Source: Intestinibacter sp.
GTDB taxonomy: Bacteria; Bacillota; Clostridia; Peptostreptococcales; Peptostreptococcaceae
NCBI RefSeq assembly: GCF_022780145.1
Contig: NZ_JALEXO010000288.1
Coordinates: 1 to 7,337 of the forward strand
Length of the DNA: 7,337 nucleotides
Direction: 5' to 3'
This document shows, piece after piece, positions 5,537-7,337 of this stretch (the stretch's first letter is position 1; every line of letters begins with the position of its first letter). Both the position numbers and the translations under genes were made by a program. The notes beneath the pieces were generated by a model, which was not told the origin of the DNA, ran no database searches, and saw only the letters and a program-made list of their open reading frames with translations.

Positions 5537-5941
5537 ATGTACAAAGACGAATATATTTTCTATGGATATTTTACAAAACATAGTGATGACGACTTTGAAG
5601 TTAGCTTCTATGACTTTGATAATATTATCACCTGTGGGGAAACACTAGAAGAAGCTTTCAATATGGCAGAGGATGCCTTAAAACTTGAATTATTTGATTT
5701 ATACTCAGATAATAAAGAAATACCTAAGGCTACGTTTCCAGATATTCCACCAAAGGCTAGCCAAATACCTTTCGTGGTTAAAATTAATTTAAGAGAAACT
5801 ATAAAGCAATATGACAATAAAGCAGTTAAAAAAACTTTAACTATACCATCGTGGTTAAATACAGAAGCTGAGAGAAATAATATAAACTTTTCTCAAGTGC
5901 TTCAAGAGGCATTAAAGCAAAAACTAAATATATCTAAATAG
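5537..5941 (+). CDS. hicB: HicB antitoxin with C-terminal ribbon-helix-helix domain
   Basis: This 134-residue protein has a degenerate RNase H-like HicB domain at about residues 1-70 (EYIFYGYFTKHSDDDFEVSF, CGETLEEAFNMAEDALKLEL). It ends with a ribbon-helix-helix segment at about 97-130 (VKKTLTIPSWLNTEAERNN, then INFSQVLQEALKQKL). The first part binds and masks HicA; the second binds operator DNA. The ATG at 5537 has a GGGGAG site at 5521-5526. The 105-nt gap after hicA is wide for this family. A separate promoter for hicB is possible, but no good box pair was found: TTGAAA at 5451-5456 lacks a convincing -10. The gene ends in a terminator that overlaps its stop codon. Confidence 0.94.
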   Translation: MYKDEYIFYGYFTKHSDDDFEVSFYDFDNIITCGETLEEAFNMAEDALKLELFDLYSDNKEIPKATFPDIPPKASQIPFVVKINLRETIKQYDNKAVKKTLTIPSWLNTEAERNNINFSQVLQEALKQKLNISK

Positions 5942-5972
5942 AGCTAGATTCCTAGCTCTATTTTGTTGTTTT
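5939..5972 (+). terminator. Intrinsic terminator of hicAB
   Basis: TAGAGCTAG (5939-5947) and CTAGCTCTA (5952-5960) form a perfect 9-bp stem with a 4-nt loop, followed by TTTTGTTGTTTTT. The stem begins at the hicB stop codon. Confidence 0.88.
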
Positions 5973-6005
5973 TATGACGTCTAAATTAAATATAATTTTC
6001 TAAAT

Positions 6006-6056
6006 AAAAAAGATATAGAATATTTATTAATTATTTATAATAACTATCCTATATCT
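6006..6056 (-). terminator. Intrinsic terminator of pyrE
   Basis: On the minus strand AGATATAG (6056-6049) pairs with CTATATCT (6018-6011) and a run of T residues follows (to 6006). The interior is AT-rich with further short pairing (TTATTA/TAATAA). It lies about 45 nt after the pyrE stop and faces the hicAB terminator, so the two convergent units are insulated from each other. Confidence 0.6.
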
Positions 6057-6099
6057 ATATTTTAAAATATTATTATTTTTTATTTATCTAAATCTTCAA

Positions 6100-6684
6100 T
6101 TACATTCCTATTTCTTTAAATTCTCTACTACCTGGTTTAACTAATTCTATCTTTCCTTCTTTACATAAAGGACATTCGTCAGCATCATAAACTTGGATAT
6201 CTAATTTTATAGCGCTGTATATTGGCATTCCGATTGGAGCACTAGTTCTGTCTGCTATACAAGCAACACCTATAACTTCTCCACCTAATTCTTCTAATGC
6301 TTTTTTAGTTTCTAGAGTTGATTTACCAGTTGTAACAACGTCTTCTGATATTATTATTTTAGCTCCTGGTTTAACTTCGAAGCCTCTTCTAAGTTGCATT
6401 ACGCCGTCTTTTCTTTCAGTGAAAACAGCTTCTTTGTTTAATTGTCTTCCTAATTCGTAAGAAACTATTACACCACCCATAGCTGGTCCAACTATTAAAT
6501 CTATGTCTAAGTCTTTTATTTGATCAACAACTGTGCTTAATACTTGTGCTGCGTATTCTGGGTATCTTAAAACTTTTGCACATTGTACATATCTGTTACT
6601 GTGTTTTCCTGAAGATAATAGGAAATGTCCTTCTAATAATGCGTCACTTTTCTTTAATATATCTACTACATCTACTTTACTCAT
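6100..6684 (-). CDS. pyrE: Orotate phosphoribosyltransferase
   Basis: This 194-residue protein is a complete PyrE. It joins orotate to PRPP to give orotidine-5'-monophosphate, the fifth step of de novo pyrimidine synthesis. The PRPP-binding motif is IISEDVVTTGKST (about 111-123). The VGPAMGG loop lies at 65-71, and the catalytic loop carries FTERKDGVMQLRRGF (88-102). The C-terminus has a CPLC pair within YDADECPLCKEG, a feature I associate with this clostridial subfamily. The ATG at 6684 follows a GGAGG site (6698-6694). pyrD lies 312 nt upstream on the same strand, so the two genes are linked but not tightly packed. Confidence 0.96.
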   Translation of the reverse strand: MSKVDVVDILKKSDALLEGHFLLSSGKHSNRYVQCAKVLRYPEYAAQVLSTVVDQIKDLDIDLIVGPAMGGVIVSYELGRQLNKEAVFTERKDGVMQLRRGFEVKPGAKIIISEDVVTTGKSTLETKKALEELGGEVIGVACIADRTSAPIGMPIYSAIKLDIQVYDADECPLCKEGKIELVKPGSREFKEIGM

Positions 6685-6996
6685 GTATATTTTCCTCCGT
6701 TTTTATCAATTTTTTAAACTACTTTTTTAATTTTTATCTTTATTATACTTTATTAATTTTATAAAAATATATATTTACTCTATTTTTTGTTTATTTTGCA
6801 TAAATTTTAGCTATTATTTAATAAATTTTAACGATTATTTAGATTTATATTCAATTATTTTGGCTTATATTTTCACTTCTAAATTAAATTTTCATAAAAA
6901 AGCTTAAAATTTCATAAAATTATATACCATAAACATATCTTATGAGATTCTTCTTTCCATTCCACTTTATTAATTCTAAAAACTTTTTTAAAAAAA
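6685..6996 (-). other. AT-rich pyrD-pyrE intergenic gap
   Basis: This 312-nt gap holds no credible gene; the short frames are tiny or lack ribosome sites. On the minus strand there are TATAAT hexamers at 6747-6742 (about 60 nt before pyrE) and 6924-6919, but neither has a convincing -35 box. I therefore list them only as possible pyrE promoters. No GC-rich terminator follows pyrD, and no PyrR-type anti-antiterminator structure was recognised. TTTCATAAAA occurs twice, about 20 nt apart (6890-6899 and 6910-6919). Confidence 0.5.
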
Positions 6997-7337
6997 TTAA
7001 ATAATCCCTCTAATTTCATCTAAAGATTTTATGCCTTCTCTTTCCATAAAATCATTGATTCCATCAACTATTTCAAGTCCCGCTCTAGGATTCATGAAAT
7101 TAGCTGTTCCAACTTGTATGCATGTTGCGCCTGCCATGATAAATTCTATGGCGTCTTCAGCTTTTGTGATGCCGCCCATACCGAATACAGGGATTTCAAC
7201 GTTTTTGCACACTTGGTGAACCATTCTAAGTGCTATAGGTTTTATAGCTGGTCCTGATAAACCTGCGTATACATTTTTGAAAACAGGTTTTCTATTTTTT
7301 ATATCTATTGCAAGAGCTTGGAATGTATTTACTAGAG
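6997..7337 (-). CDS. pyrD: Dihydroorotate dehydrogenase (type 1B catalytic subunit), C-terminal part
   Basis: The frame is open from the right edge to TAA at 6997. It gives the last 113 residues or so, with no start inside the window: an internal ATG at 7224 lies well inside conserved sequence. Visible motifs are NVYAGLSGPAIKPIALRMVH, then the FMN-phosphate-binding GMGGI and AGATCIQVGTANF near the C-terminus, as in class 1 enzymes. PyrD oxidises dihydroorotate to orotate. The sequence looks like the 1B type, which works with the PyrK electron-transfer subunit and NAD, but pyrK is outside the window. It supplies the substrate of the neighbouring PyrE. Confidence 0.94.
   Translation of the reverse strand, partial: LVNTFQALAIDIKNRKPVFKNVYAGLSGPAIKPIALRMVHQVCKNVEIPVFGMGGITKAEDAIEFIMAGATCIQVGTANFMNPRAGLEIVDGINDFMEREGIKSLDEIRGII

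Noticed and set aside
6533..6764. Two overlapping plus-strand frames antisense to the pyrE start
   Set aside because: They are Phe/Leu-rich shadows of AT-rich DNA without ribosome sites, antisense to a certain gene.
7031..7219. Plus-strand frame antisense to pyrD, and 5608-5817 antisense to hicB
   Set aside because: Both mirror conserved coding sequence on the other strand and lack start signals.

Overview
The window reads as a low-GC Firmicute of the Clostridia, most probably a Peptostreptococcaceae member related to Clostridioides difficile. Reasons: strong AT bias, GGAGG-type ribosome sites, clostridial-type deo and pyr enzymes, an ECF sigma factor paired with a DUF4179 anti-sigma, and a small hydrophobic type I toxin with a K-x-K-S-H-S tail of the kind I remember from C. 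difficile. The species is an inference, not a reading.

Layout. (1) 1-2272, minus strand: a nucleoside-salvage operon, deoB, then deoC, then a pyrimidine-nucleoside phosphorylase that runs off the left edge. It has a good sigma-A promoter at 2322-2350. The three enzymes turn pyrimidine deoxyribonucleosides into acetaldehyde and glyceraldehyde-3-phosphate. (2) 2397-2703: a compact gene pair too short to be an obvious ORF. A 40-residue membrane toxin lies on the minus strand. A convergent RNA on the plus strand has its own promoter and terminator and overlaps the 3' part of the toxin mRNA. This is a type I toxin-antitoxin module. (3) 2841-4936, plus strand: an ECF sigma factor and its DUF4179 membrane anti-sigma, 3 nt apart, ending in a perfect 15-bp terminator. 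(4) 4958-5972: an accessory strip with a decayed Fic-protein fragment (minus), a 12-bp inverted repeat, and a complete hicA-hicB type II toxin-antitoxin locus (plus). The hicA promoter contains a perfect 18-bp palindrome. (5) 6006-7337, minus strand: pyrE with its terminator, then a 312-bp AT-rich gap, then the 3' part of pyrD, which runs off the right edge.

Housekeeping nucleotide genes therefore flank an accessory block holding one type I TA module, one type II TA module, a Fic relic and an ECF signalling pair. The most notable find is the type I module. Its two RNAs begin with nearly the same sequence in opposite orientation. One hairpin serves both as the predicted 5' stem-loop of the antitoxin RNA and as the predicted terminator of the toxin mRNA. 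As a result the two ends of the toxin mRNA can pair with each other, an arrangement reminiscent of hok/sok control.
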